A stretch of DNA of 64,000 bases, from NCBI GenBank assembly GCA_019637175.1, contig JAHBWD010000001.1:310001-374000 (forward strand), read 5' to 3'. Below are positions 56,134 to 64,000 of this stretch, one piece after another (position 1 is the first letter of the stretch; each line of letters starts with the position of its first letter). The notes under the pieces are model-generated. The model did no database searches. It was not told the origin of the DNA and worked only from the letters and a program-made list of their open reading frames with translations. This DNA is from Labilithrix sp. GTDB lineage: Bacteria > Myxococcota_A > Polyangia > Polyangiales > Polyangiaceae. Both the position numbers and the translations under genes were made by a program.

Positions 56134-57408
56134 TCAGTGCGCGTGCCACTTCCCGCCCGCGTCTTGCCACTCGACGGCGACGCCCTGGAACGTGCGCCCG
56201 GGGCCGAGCCAGACGTCGAAGCGACGACCGCGCTGCTCGGTGCGCGAGACCCTGTCGTTGCCGGCGACGATGCGCCATTTGACGGCGTCGGCCTGATAGT
56301 GACGACGGTGCGGGCCGCTCTTGGCGGCGGGGCCGTTGCCTCCGCCGGCGCCGCCGAGGGTGACGATCACTTTTCCGCCTCCGCCTCCGCCTCCGCCACT
56401 CCCACCGCTTCCACCGCCGCCACCGCCGCCGGTGTCGTCGTCATCGTCGTCGTCGTCGTTCGAGGCGTGACCGCCGTCGTTGCCGCCGTCGGTCGTCGCG
56501 GCGTCGGCGCTCGCCGCGTCGGCGCTCGCGGCGTCGGCGCTCGCCGCGTCCGCCATCGCGTCGCCTGCGCCGATCGCTCCGGCGTCTTCTCCGCCGGCTT
56601 CGGCCGCGGCGTCGTCGCTCGCGCCGGCGGCGTCTTCGCCGGCTTCGGCCGCCGCGTCGGCGCCGCTGTCGGCGTGGGGGCCGGCCTGTTGCTCTTCGCA
56701 TGCGCGGAGCAAGAAGAGCGCGCCCAAGACGAGCGCGATGGCAATGAGGGCGAAGAGCGGCCAGAACCACCACGGACGCGCCTTGCCGTCGTCGTTCTTC
56801 TCTTTCTTCTCCGCCTTCTTCTCGTCCTTCTCTTCTTTCTCGTCTTTCGCGCCCTTCACGGCTTGCGTCGCGGCGATCGCCGCGCCTGCCGCGCCCACGG
56901 CGGCGCCGCCGGCGAGCGCCTTGTCTTCGAACACCTTGTTCCAGTCTTCGTAGCCGAAGACGTACTCGGCCTTGCCCCCCATCGCGCGAGGCGACGCGCC
57001 CCAGTTGATGACGAAGAGCTTCTTGCTCGACGGCGAATAGAAATAGTTGCCGCCGCCGTCGGCCTCGAGCGACGGCACCGTGAACGCCTGCTTGTACTTG
57101 TCGTATCCGCTCGCGGGCGTCGAGAAGACCTTGGCGACGCGCTCGAGCGCCGCCTGGAAGTCTTTCACGGCGGTCGCCACGTCGTCGGGGTGCTTGCGCA
57201 AGGCCTCGACGAGGGGAACGAGCCCGGTCAGATCCCAGCGCACGGTGACGGGCAAGCTCTCCGAGCCTTCCGTCTCCGGCACGAGGAGCCGGCCGTCGAA
57301 GAACTTGGCCTCGTTGAGATCGACCGCGAGCTTCCAGATCGAGACGCCGCCGACGAGGTTCGGCAGCCACGTTGCGTTCGGGTTGGGATCCGCCGGGCTA
57401 TCGCTCAC
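56134..57408 (-). CDS. Membrane-anchored low-complexity protein in SrfA position
   Basis: 424 residues. The N-terminal 150 residues form a soluble domain (VGGVSIWKLAVDLNEAKFFD, RWDLTGLVPLVEALRKHPDD, GYEDWNKVFEDK). A Lys/Glu-rich stretch (KDEKEEKDEKKAEKKEK) precedes one helix (WFWPLFALIAIALVLGALFLL). Then come about 120 low-complexity residues: Ala/Asp/Glu repeats, eight Asp in a row and Gly-only tracts, and a small C-terminal domain with FQGVAVEWQDAGGKW. The arrangement (N domain, helix, low complexity, C domain) recalls SrfA; the identity is by position and I am not certain. The start overlaps the previous stop (ATGA). Confidence 0.72.
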   Translation of the reverse strand: MSDSPADPNPNATWLPNLVGGVSIWKLAVDLNEAKFFDGRLLVPETEGSESLPVTVRWDLTGLVPLVEALRKHPDDVATAVKDFQAALERVAKVFSTPASGYDKYKQAFTVPSLEADGGGNYFYSPSSKKLFVINWGASPRAMGGKAEYVFGYEDWNKVFEDKALAGGAAVGAAGAAIAATQAVKGAKDEKEEKDEKKAEKKEKNDDGKARPWWFWPLFALIAIALVLGALFLLRACEEQQAGPHADSGADAAAEAGEDAAGASDDAAAEAGGEDAGAIGAGDAMADAASADAASADAASADAATTDGGNDGGHASNDDDDDDDDTGGGGGGGSGGSGGGGGGGGKVIVTLGGAGGGNGPAAKSGPHRRHYQADAVKWRIVAGNDRVSRTEQRGRRFDVWLGPGRTFQGVAVEWQDAGGKWHAH

Positions 57409-58091
57409 GTCACGACCTGCGCTTTCGCCTTCACCGCGTTGTTCGTGGTCACCCGCGCGAGGAACGACGCGGGCCTCGTGATGCGCGAGGCCGACGCGTC
57501 GGAGCCCTCCGCGCGCTCGTGCACTTGCGAATCGAAGACCTTGGCGTGATCGACGCTCTCGAAGCGCACGCGCTCGAGATCGGCGCTCATGATCGACGCG
57601 AGGAGCGGCGCGGCCTTCGCGATCATCTCGGGATCGAGCTTCGCCGCGGGCAACGCCGCGAGCGCGTAGAGGTGCCGGCTCACCTCGAGGCCGACGCGCA
57701 CCTTCGCCTCGCCGTCCATCGTCGCGCGGAGGAAGAAGTTGAGCCCGCTCGCGAGGGTGAACGCGAGATCGGCGGCTTGGGCGATCGGCCCTTCTTCGCT
57801 GTCGCTCGCGAGGAGCGTGCCGAGCTCGGAGAAGAAGAGCCGGAGCGGGAACGCGCGGTCGCTCGGTCGCGCGCCGAGGATCCCGTCGTCGAGGATGTCG
57901 ACGAGGACGATGCGCGTGAGGAGGCGCTGCGTTCCCTTGGTGGGAGGCGCGGCCGGAGGCAGGCTCGCCGGCGGCGGAGGGAGCGCCGACTCGGATCGCG
58001 CCGCGGCCATCGCGTGCTCGAGCGACGTCGCGATCGACTTCGCGTCCGCGATGGCGGTGAGCATGGCTTGTTTGACACGCTCGTCGGTCAT
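57405..58091 (-). CDS. Unknown helical protein between SrfB- and SrfA-like genes
   Basis: 228 residues from ATG 58091. Mostly helical, no signal peptide, with a Pro/Ala linker (PPPPASLPPAAPPTKG) near residue 40. Blocks such as TRIVLVDILDDGILGARPSD and LASIMSADLERVRFESVDHA may be conserved. Both its start and stop overlap neighbours by 4 bases (ATGA), so it is made in fixed ratio with the Srf proteins. No family is recognised. Confidence 0.75.
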   Translation of the reverse strand: MTDERVKQAMLTAIADAKSIATSLEHAMAAARSESALPPPPASLPPAAPPTKGTQRLLTRIVLVDILDDGILGARPSDRAFPLRLFFSELGTLLASDSEEGPIAQAADLAFTLASGLNFFLRATMDGEAKVRVGLEVSRHLYALAALPAAKLDPEMIAKAAPLLASIMSADLERVRFESVDHAKVFDSQVHERAEGSDASASRITRPASFLARVTTNNAVKAKAQVVT

Positions 58092-60919
58092 GCGGATCCG
58101 TCGACGTCGAAGACGCCCGTGTCGAGCCAATATTTGTCGTACGCCGCCGTTTTCAAGGTGAGCGCGAAGTCATTCGGCTCGAACGAGTACTGATTTCTCT
58201 GGCTCTCGACCTTCGTGATGGCGATCTGGCCCTCGCGGGTCAGGGAGAACTGAATCGAGACGCGGTCTTCGAGCAGCGCCGCGTCGACGTCGGGGCTCGC
58301 GGGCTTCACTTCGAAAAGCGGTGAGCCTTCCATCTCCTGCGAATCTACGTTTCTGAAGCCGATTCGCATGCCGTGTGTGTACACGAAGGGCGGGCTCTGG
58401 CTTCCGTTGCGGAAGAGCTCGTTCGCGCGGGCGATGTGGGGCTCGGTGTCTTGATAGAGCCCGTAGATCGGTTTGTCCGGCGCGGGCGTGATCGTGTCGA
58501 TGAGGAAGCCCGGGAGCTTGTTCTTGCTCGCCAGGTGGAGCACCGAGGCGCCGGCCGTGACCGTCGACTTCGGATCCTTGATGTGGCCCTGATCCTTCCA
58601 CTTCGAGGGGTACCACTCGCCGACGCGGTAGCGCGCCATCGACTTGATGCGCGGCGGAGGCACCGGCATCTCGCGCGTGAAGAGGCTCTTGATGCAGGGC
58701 AGCGCCGCCGTGCGCCCGGCGAGGACGAGCAGGTCGACGTCGAACTGCGCGAGGATGTCGGCGTAGCGCCGCAGCGGCTCGCGGAGCACCTGCTCGATCG
58801 CGCGCTCCACCTCGACGGCGTCGAACTTCAGGAAGAGGTTCTCGATGCCGGGCCAGCCCTCGACCTCGCTCGAGAGGAAGCGATCGGCCTCGCCGACCAC
58901 CTGCGCCGAGATCGCGGGCAGCCCGAAGATCTCGAACACGTACGTGAGCAGGTGCATCCTCTCGGGCGCGTGGTCGGGGATCGCGAAGCCCTCGGCCACC
59001 GCCCAGTAGCAGCGCGCGAGCGGCAGCCACAAGTACGGCACGAGCCGCGCGCGCAGCGTGCGCCACGCCGAGCCGTGCCCCGCGTCGCCTTCGCCGAAGA
59101 GATGCAGCAGCTTTCCCTTGCTCTGGATGGTCGGGAGCTGCGCCACGATCTGGGGGAAGATCACGTCTTCGACGATCGCGCGGCAGACCTCGTCGCCGGC
59201 GATGCCGACGCCGTCTTGGAACAGGCGCGTGATCGACAGCGAGGTGCCCGTCCCCGGCAGCCTGTCTTCGTACTCGGCGATCATGACGTCGCTCGTGCCG
59301 CCGCCGATGTCGACGGACGCGACGCGGAGCGTGGACTTCTCCTTCGACGTCGTGCCGTAGACGCCGATGAGCTCCTCCATGCTGCCGGAGAAGGTGCCTT
59401 GCGCCTCCTGATAGACGAACACCATCTGCGCGGCGAGCGCCTCGTCGAGGAAGAGGAACGGATCGAACTGGTTCGTCTGCGGGTTGAAGTTGGGCCGCAG
59501 ATCGGCGCGGATGTTGAGCACGTGCGAGGTCAAGACGACCGCGTTGCGCACGAGCGCCTCGTAGACCTTCTTCTCTTCCTCGCGCATCGCCGACGGATAC
59601 GTGAGAACGAGGTGCTTCAAGACGCGCGGGTTCTGCTCTTTGCCCTGGAACATCCGGTACTGGGCGCCGTTGATCTGGGCGAACGCCTGACAGAGGATCT
59701 CGACGATCGCGAACATCATCATCGAGCGCGGCGCGTAGCGAGGATCGGCGGGCGTCTGCGGGCCGTCTTCGCGGAGGTAAGCGCCGCCCGACTCTTCGGG
59801 CAGATACTTGAGGATGCGCCCGAAGACCGGGCGATGCTCGCCGCCGCCCGAAGGCCCCGCGGCGACCTGCCCGACCCTCTGCGCGAAGTGCCATCGCTCG
59901 TCGGTCTGCCGATCGTCCCAGAGGTAGCGCTTCGGCCCCGAGAGCGTGCACTGGTAGCGGTGCGGCGTCTCGAGCGCGCGATCGAGCGCTTCGCGCCCCA
60001 TGCGCGCGATGCTCGGCCACTGGAACGAGTCGCCCGTCGCCGTGGGGAAGACCGACTTGTCCCACGGGCTCGGGAGGAAGGTGATGCGCGAGTCGAAGCT
60101 CTCCGAGCTCGTCTCGATCGGGTTCGAGAGGTTGCGCATCTCGAGCGGCACGCCGAAGACGCCGGCGTCGCGCCCCTCGACGAGCAGCGCCGTCGAGCGC
60201 GAGTTGCCGAGATCCAGCACGAGCGAGACCGGGATCGGCTGGCTCGTTTCGAGGCGGGAGAAGCGGATCTTCGGGAGCAGCGGCGCGAGCGTCTCGAGCA
60301 GCGCCGCGAGCTTGAAGAGCGCCTTCTCGATCCCCGCGCGCTCGAGGCGGCGCACGAGCTCGCGCGTCTCGGCGTGATCGAAGAACTGCGCGACCTCGTT
60401 CTTGTCGAGCGCGCGGAAGGGGCGGCCTTCGTCGAACCCGGCGTCGAGGTGGCGGCCTTGCGAGCCTGTCTGCTCGAGCGTATCGACGGCGAGCACCGCG
60501 CGCACGCCGCCGCCGCCCGTCTCGGCGAGGAACACCTGCACCGCGAACGGGCACGAGAGCTGGTAGGGGACGGGCAGCCAGCGGTTCGCGAGCTCCGTCA
60601 GGTGATCGTGCGCCGAGATCTCGACGTCCGGCTCCTCGCCGGGGTTGGCGCGGCGCACCGAGAACGTCGTCGCGCCGCTCATCGACGGTCGCGCGCGCGG
60701 ATCGGGCGCACCGGGCGCGCCTCCGGGCTGCATGACGATGAAGCTCGAGACGGTGTCGGGCAGCCCGCGTGGGAGCGCGACGTCGTGGAGGATGATCCCG
60801 GTGTTGAAGAAGAGCTCGAGGACGTCGATCGTCGCCGCGCGATGGGCGGGGAGGGTCGTGTCGCCCGAGCTCTCTTCGAGGTCCGGGCTGCTGCCCAGAG
60901 AGACCTTCTTTTTCACCAT
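58088..60919 (-). CDS. srfB: SrfB-family actin/Hsp70-like ATPase
   Basis: 943 residues, near the SrfB family length. After about 230 residues of unknown type, the actin/Hsp70 superfamily motifs appear: phosphate 1 in VSLVLDLGNSRSTALLVEG (about 231-249), phosphate 2 in VASVDIGGGTSDVMIAEYED (about 532-551) and the adenosine motif in LLVLAGRTAALPCIKSLF (about 727). FTREMPVPPPRIKSMARYRV and FLIDTITPAPDKPIYGLYQD also look conserved. It heads the coupled block; the stop overlaps the next start by 4 bases. SrfB proteins are listed as virulence factors in enterobacteria, but their mechanism is not settled. Confidence 0.88.
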   Translation of the reverse strand: MVKKKVSLGSSPDLEESSGDTTLPAHRAATIDVLELFFNTGIILHDVALPRGLPDTVSSFIVMQPGGAPGAPDPRARPSMSGATTFSVRRANPGEEPDVEISAHDHLTELANRWLPVPYQLSCPFAVQVFLAETGGGGVRAVLAVDTLEQTGSQGRHLDAGFDEGRPFRALDKNEVAQFFDHAETRELVRRLERAGIEKALFKLAALLETLAPLLPKIRFSRLETSQPIPVSLVLDLGNSRSTALLVEGRDAGVFGVPLEMRNLSNPIETSSESFDSRITFLPSPWDKSVFPTATGDSFQWPSIARMGREALDRALETPHRYQCTLSGPKRYLWDDRQTDERWHFAQRVGQVAAGPSGGGEHRPVFGRILKYLPEESGGAYLREDGPQTPADPRYAPRSMMMFAIVEILCQAFAQINGAQYRMFQGKEQNPRVLKHLVLTYPSAMREEEKKVYEALVRNAVVLTSHVLNIRADLRPNFNPQTNQFDPFLFLDEALAAQMVFVYQEAQGTFSGSMEELIGVYGTTSKEKSTLRVASVDIGGGTSDVMIAEYEDRLPGTGTSLSITRLFQDGVGIAGDEVCRAIVEDVIFPQIVAQLPTIQSKGKLLHLFGEGDAGHGSAWRTLRARLVPYLWLPLARCYWAVAEGFAIPDHAPERMHLLTYVFEIFGLPAISAQVVGEADRFLSSEVEGWPGIENLFLKFDAVEVERAIEQVLREPLRRYADILAQFDVDLLVLAGRTAALPCIKSLFTREMPVPPPRIKSMARYRVGEWYPSKWKDQGHIKDPKSTVTAGASVLHLASKNKLPGFLIDTITPAPDKPIYGLYQDTEPHIARANELFRNGSQSPPFVYTHGMRIGFRNVDSQEMEGSPLFEVKPASPDVDAALLEDRVSIQFSLTREGQIAITKVESQRNQYSFEPNDFALTLKTAAYDKYWLDTGVFDVDGSA

Positions 60920-60969
60920 GGCGCGGCTTGGATGCTACCGAAAAGTCGCGCCCCTCGATGCTCCAATCG

Positions 60970-62208
60970 TCACCACGCGCCGAGCGCGAAGGCGAGCCGG
61001 TTCTCGGCCGCCCACCGCGTGACGATGCGCGTCTCGTGCGGGGTCATCGCGCGGTTGAAGCGACCGCGCGCCTGCACGAGGCGCTTCAGATCGTTGCGGA
61101 CCTCGAGGGTCACCATGTGCCAGTTGCCGGTCTCGCCCCGTCCGTCCTCCATTTGGACCGACCAGATCGAAGTGTCGCCCCGCTCGATGCGCCACGCATA
61201 CGAGTAGACGCAATGGCCCATGCGACGGCCCTCCTCGGCGAGCGCCTTGGCGGTGAGCACCTCGCGGATGCGCCAGATCTGCTTGACGGTCTCGCCGCTC
61301 TCGCGACGGAAGTCCTCGAACGTTCCGCTCGAGAGGCCGCTCATCGGGAAGAGCTTGGAGGAGACGACCTTCTCGTTCGTGAGCGCCTGGTGCCACTCGC
61401 GCATCCCGCGGAGCATCGCGAGCGCGGAGCGGCCCTTCATCGAGAAGCTCGCGTCTTCGCGACGCCGATGCGCGATGTAGTCGCACAGCGTCGGGACCTC
61501 GCGCGGATCGAGCATCGCCGCGGCGGCGAACCACGCGATGACCGACGCCCAGAAGACCTCCTCGTTCTCCGTGCCGACGTGCCGGCCGTGGTGGGTGCCG
61601 CGCCACGTCTCGAAGAGGCGCGCGCTGCCGCCCGCTGCGCGGATCTGCGCGCGCCGGACGGCGTCGAGGAGCTTGTACTCTGCAGGCGTCGCCAAGAGGT
61701 CGTGGCACATCTTGCGCGTGAGCGGCACCTCGAAGCGCGTCTTGACGAACTCGTAGAGCGAGCCGCCGCCCGCGACGTGCGCCGCGAGGCCGACGAGCTT
61801 GTCGGCGGCGTCGTCGTGGAACGCGTTCCACACGATCGCCGGCGTGGGGAACTTCGCGAGGCGATGCTCGGCGAGCGAGCGGAAGAGCGTCTCCGCGCTC
61901 TTGCCACGCGGCTTCCACGTCTCGAGGGAGCGGAGCCCGGGCAGCGCGAAGAGGCGCTCGAGCGCGCGGCCGTAGCGCGGATCGATGAGGCGCGGCGCCT
62001 TGCGCGCGATCACGCTCTCGATCGCGCCGGGCAGCCGCGTCGACGCGCGGGCAGGGGAGCGCCGCAGCGCGTTCGCGATCGCGGCCTCGCGCAGCGCGCG
62101 CGCCTCGGCCTCGCGGGCCTGGGCCTCCTTACGCGCTTTCTGGAGCGCGGCGTAGCGCGCGCGCGACGATCCCTCTTCCTTGTTCTTCTTGCTCACGACG
62201 GCACCCAT
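60970..62208 (-). CDS. PcfJ-like protein
   Basis: 412 residues. Following a Lys/Arg/Ala-rich N-terminus (KKNKEEGSSRARYAALQKAR), the middle is helical. The C-terminal block AEEGRRMGHCVYSYAWRIER, GDTSIWSVQ, WHMVTLEVRNDLKRLVQARG and FNRAMTPHETRIVTRWAAEN matches the PcfJ-like domain (conserved M-G-H-C-V), found in conjugative plasmids and phages with unknown role. It lies 50 bases upstream of the SrfB-like gene on the same strand and could be cotranscribed. ATG 62208 was chosen; GTG 62196 and ATG 62229 are other options. Confidence 0.8.
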   Translation of the reverse strand: MGAVVSKKNKEEGSSRARYAALQKARKEAQAREAEARALREAAIANALRRSPARASTRLPGAIESVIARKAPRLIDPRYGRALERLFALPGLRSLETWKPRGKSAETLFRSLAEHRLAKFPTPAIVWNAFHDDAADKLVGLAAHVAGGGSLYEFVKTRFEVPLTRKMCHDLLATPAEYKLLDAVRRAQIRAAGGSARLFETWRGTHHGRHVGTENEEVFWASVIAWFAAAAMLDPREVPTLCDYIAHRRREDASFSMKGRSALAMLRGMREWHQALTNEKVVSSKLFPMSGLSSGTFEDFRRESGETVKQIWRIREVLTAKALAEEGRRMGHCVYSYAWRIERGDTSIWSVQMEDGRGETGNWHMVTLEVRNDLKRLVQARGRFNRAMTPHETRIVTRWAAENRLAFALGAW

Positions 62209-62391
62209 CGACTCGGACCGACACCACACGACCGCCGGCGCCCGCTCTCACGAAGGAGCGCGCGCTCGGACTCTCTGGTGGGGTGGTGACGGGCCTCATC
62301 GGGGTCTCGTGGGCCTCCTCTTTAAGCACCGCGCGACGCGGCGCAACGCACGATCCCGTTTTCTTGTCCCGCGCGCGGGCGGCCAGTTCCA

Positions 62392-63459
62392 ATGGGCACC
62401 ATGAAGAAGTCGCTCTTCCTCCTCGGCATGACGGGCATCCTGGGCGCGGCCGCGCCCGCCTCGGCGGAGCCGCCGAAGATCGAGGTCCAGGAGGTCGAAG
62501 ACACGGGCTCGATGCCGAAGGGCGCGATGCTCTCGAACGACGGAAAGAAGTTCTACGTCACGAACTTCGGCCAGCTCGACAAGAAGAACATCACCATCTA
62601 CGACGCGCACACGCTCGCGCCGATCGGCCAGATCGACGTGCCCGGCGTGATCGTCGAGAGCGCGCTCTCGCCCGACGGCAAGACGCTCTACGTCTCGAAC
62701 TTCCGGCGCAGCTCGGTCATGTTCATCGACCTGGCCACCAAGAGCGTCAGCCACGAGATCAAGACGGGCACGCACCCGAAGGTCCTCGTCGTCTCGCCCG
62801 ACGGCAAGAGCCTCTTCGCCGCGAACTGGGCGTCGAAGTCGGTGTCGCAGATCGACGTGGCCACGGCCACGGTCGTGCGGACGCTCTCGGTCGGCCGGCA
62901 GCCTCGCGGCATGGCGATCTCGAAGGCGGGCAAGCTCTACGTCGCGAACTTCTTCGGCGACTCGATCGACGTCTTCGAAGGGCCCGAGCTCGACAAGCAG
63001 CACCGCTTGCCGGCGTGCAAGTGCCCGCGTCACCTCGCGCTCTCGCCCGACGAGAAGACGCTCTACATCTCGTGCCTCAACGCCAACGCGGTGCACGCGA
63101 TGGACGTCGCGACCGAGACGGTGCAGCACCGCGTCAGCGTGGGCAACGCGCCGAAGTCGATCTCGGTCTCGCACGACGGCCGCTGGGTCTACACCGCCGA
63201 CTACGGCGAGAGCCGCAGCGTCTCGGTCGTCGACACGCACGACTGGACCTCGCGCATCTTCCCGATCGCGGCGATGGATCGAGGGAGCGGCGTCGCCGTC
63301 GGGCCGGACGGCAAACACGCCCTCGTCACCGGCTGGTACGACGGCCACGTCTATCTCGTCGGCTTCCAAGGCACCGGCGGTCGCCCCGAAGAAGCCAAGA
63401 AGAAGATGCGCCGCTGGCAGTTTCTCCCCAAGAAGGACGATCCCGGCAACGGCGCCTGA
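62392..63459 (+). CDS. YncE-like seven-bladed propeller protein, secreted
   Basis: 355 residues; ATG 62401 may be the real start (MKKSLFLLGMTGILGAAAPA begins there). The signal peptide ends in ASA-EPPK. YVTN-type blades repeat through the protein: SNDGKKFYVTNFGQLDKKN, SPDGKTLYVSNFRRSSVMFI, SPDGKSLFAANWASKSVSQI, SPDEKTLYISCLNANAVHAM, SHDGRWVYTADYGESRSVSV. The fold is a periplasmic propeller of the YncE/lactonase type; the function is unknown. A good terminator follows the stop. Confidence 0.87.
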   Translation: MGTMKKSLFLLGMTGILGAAAPASAEPPKIEVQEVEDTGSMPKGAMLSNDGKKFYVTNFGQLDKKNITIYDAHTLAPIGQIDVPGVIVESALSPDGKTLYVSNFRRSSVMFIDLATKSVSHEIKTGTHPKVLVVSPDGKSLFAANWASKSVSQIDVATATVVRTLSVGRQPRGMAISKAGKLYVANFFGDSIDVFEGPELDKQHRLPACKCPRHLALSPDEKTLYISCLNANAVHAMDVATETVQHRVSVGNAPKSISVSHDGRWVYTADYGESRSVSVVDTHDWTSRIFPIAAMDRGSGVAVGPDGKHALVTGWYDGHVYLVGFQGTGGRPEEAKKKMRRWQFLPKKDDPGNGA

Positions 63460-63484
63460 CGGGCGCACGTAGGGAGATGTCCGA

Positions 63485-63543
63485 CCCCCGGTGAGCCTAC
63501 GGGCCGAGCGTGAGCCAAGGCGCGCCGGGGGCGACGGTTTTTT
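63485..63543 (+). terminator. Rho-independent terminator after the propeller gene
   Basis: CCCCCGG (63485-63491) pairs with CCGGGGG (63525-63531), with further pairing inside the loop (GCCT with AGGC). A run of six T follows (63538-63543) after a 6-base gap. It lies 26 bases after the stop. The long loop lowers confidence a little. Confidence 0.6.
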
Positions 63544-63603
63544 GTTCGTGAGCCGTGTCACACTCGGGCTTCCGGCTCCGACGCATCCGTCGTGCACGTC
63601 CCC

Positions 63604-64000
63604 ATGAGCACCCCTCACGCCTCGCCTCCCTTCGGCAACGATCTGCGGACCGCGCTCGTCGCGATGGTTCGCAAGCGCGTTCCGGAGAGCGAGGTCGAAG
63701 ACATCGTGCAGCAGGCGCTCGCGGAGGCCATCGAGTCGCCCCACGCGCCGAAGGAGAGCGAGGCGCTCCGCCGGTGGATCTTCGGCGTCGCGAAGAACAA
63801 GGTGGTCGACTACCACCGCCGCGCGGGTCGCGAGAGCTTCGACATGCCGGACGTCGCCGGATCGCCCGCGCCGCACGTCGAGGCGGATCTGCTGCGATGG
63901 GCCGAGAAGAACCTCCCCGAGGGAGACGAGAACAAGAAGACGCTCGACTGGATGCTCCGCGAGGGTGACGGCGAGAAGCTCGAGTCGATCGCCGCCTCCG
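63604..64000 (+). CDS. ECF-type RNA polymerase sigma factor, cut by window edge
   Basis: Open from ATG 63604 to the window end without a stop (132 residues visible). The region matches sigma-70 region 2 of ECF factors: VPESEVEDIVQQALAEAIES, then LRRWIFGVAKNKVVDYHRRA with GRESFD. Region 4 seems only begun (TLDWMLREGDGEKLESIAAS). These factors redirect RNA polymerase in response to envelope or other signals. An anti-sigma gene could lie just outside the window. Confidence 0.82.
   Translation, partial: MSTPHASPPFGNDLRTALVAMVRKRVPESEVEDIVQQALAEAIESPHAPKESEALRRWIFGVAKNKVVDYHRRAGRESFDMPDVAGSPAPHVEADLLRWAEKNLPEGDENKKTLDWMLREGDGEKLESIAAS

Noticed and set aside
58373..61207. A 944-residue frame opposite the SrfB-like gene
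   Set aside because: No recognisable motif and composition typical of antisense GC-rich frames.

Overview
The window is very GC-rich DNA with strongly G/C-biased third codon positions. It is packed with lipoproteins carrying Asp-Ala-Gly-rich linkers and Cys-rich repeats, beta-propeller proteins, FadL-type porins, a twin-arginine translocase operon and several c-di-GMP or cyclic-nucleotide domains. This fits a member of the Myxococcota, most likely a Polyangiales-type myxobacterium; the assignment is inference from style and gene content, because no rRNA or tRNA gene is visible. Genes are tightly packed, often with ATGA or TGATG start/stop overlaps, and no stretch over 300 bases lacks a gene. 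I saw no insertion sequence, prophage, CRISPR array or tRNA. Both window ends cut genes.

Layout. 1-5400: a broken lipoprotein and TPR protein pair, a secreted barrel-like protein, proA, rsfS (N-terminus possibly frameshifted) and a TTG-started lipoprotein, with a large bidirectional hairpin between the last two. 5475-8092: tatB-tatC divergent from rlmN. 8139-11967: a coupled operon of two FadL-like outer-membrane proteins and a propeller lipoprotein. 12062-13078: a PrsW-like intramembrane protease. 13190-17195: two propeller lipoproteins plus a barrel protein behind a near-perfect sigma-54 promoter. 17208-22638 (minus): a metzincin lipoprotein, a small lipoprotein, an acyl-CoA dehydrogenase, a Rieske oxygenase and a TetR regulator with a palindromic operator. 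22791-23452: a small protein coupled to a nucleotidyltransferase. 23482-28739 (minus): a giant Hsp70, a J-domain protein, ccmC and two small membrane proteins. 28866-31058: a metallo-beta-lactamase fused to cyclic-nucleotide-binding domains. 31062-36048 (minus): UDP-uronate sugar genes (ugd plus epimerase), an SMP-30-like lipoprotein, an M29-like peptidase and a small membrane protein.

36075-43204 (plus): a short-chain dehydrogenase, an unknown membrane protein, a natural fusion of an RluA pseudouridine synthase with an RlmI/RlmK-type methyltransferase, a UbiA prenyltransferase coupled to a CruF-like carotenoid-type protein, and a lipoprotein ending in strong hairpins. 43383-50341: an APC permease, two membrane or periplasmic proteins, a PHB-depolymerase-like lipoprotein and a cytoplasmic propeller protein. 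50449-51933: a GT-C-like glycosyltransferase converging on a PilZ protein.

The most interesting block is 51872-62208 on the minus strand. It contains a PcfJ-like protein, an SrfB-family actin-fold ATPase, a small unknown protein, a membrane-anchored protein in the SrfA position, an SrfC-family P-loop GTPase-like protein, a Sel1-repeat membrane protein and a PilZ protein. The core genes are joined by 4-base overlaps, so this is an SrfABC-type system in an environmental myxobacterium-like genome. The window closes with a YncE-like propeller protein, a good rho-independent terminator and the start of an ECF sigma factor gene.
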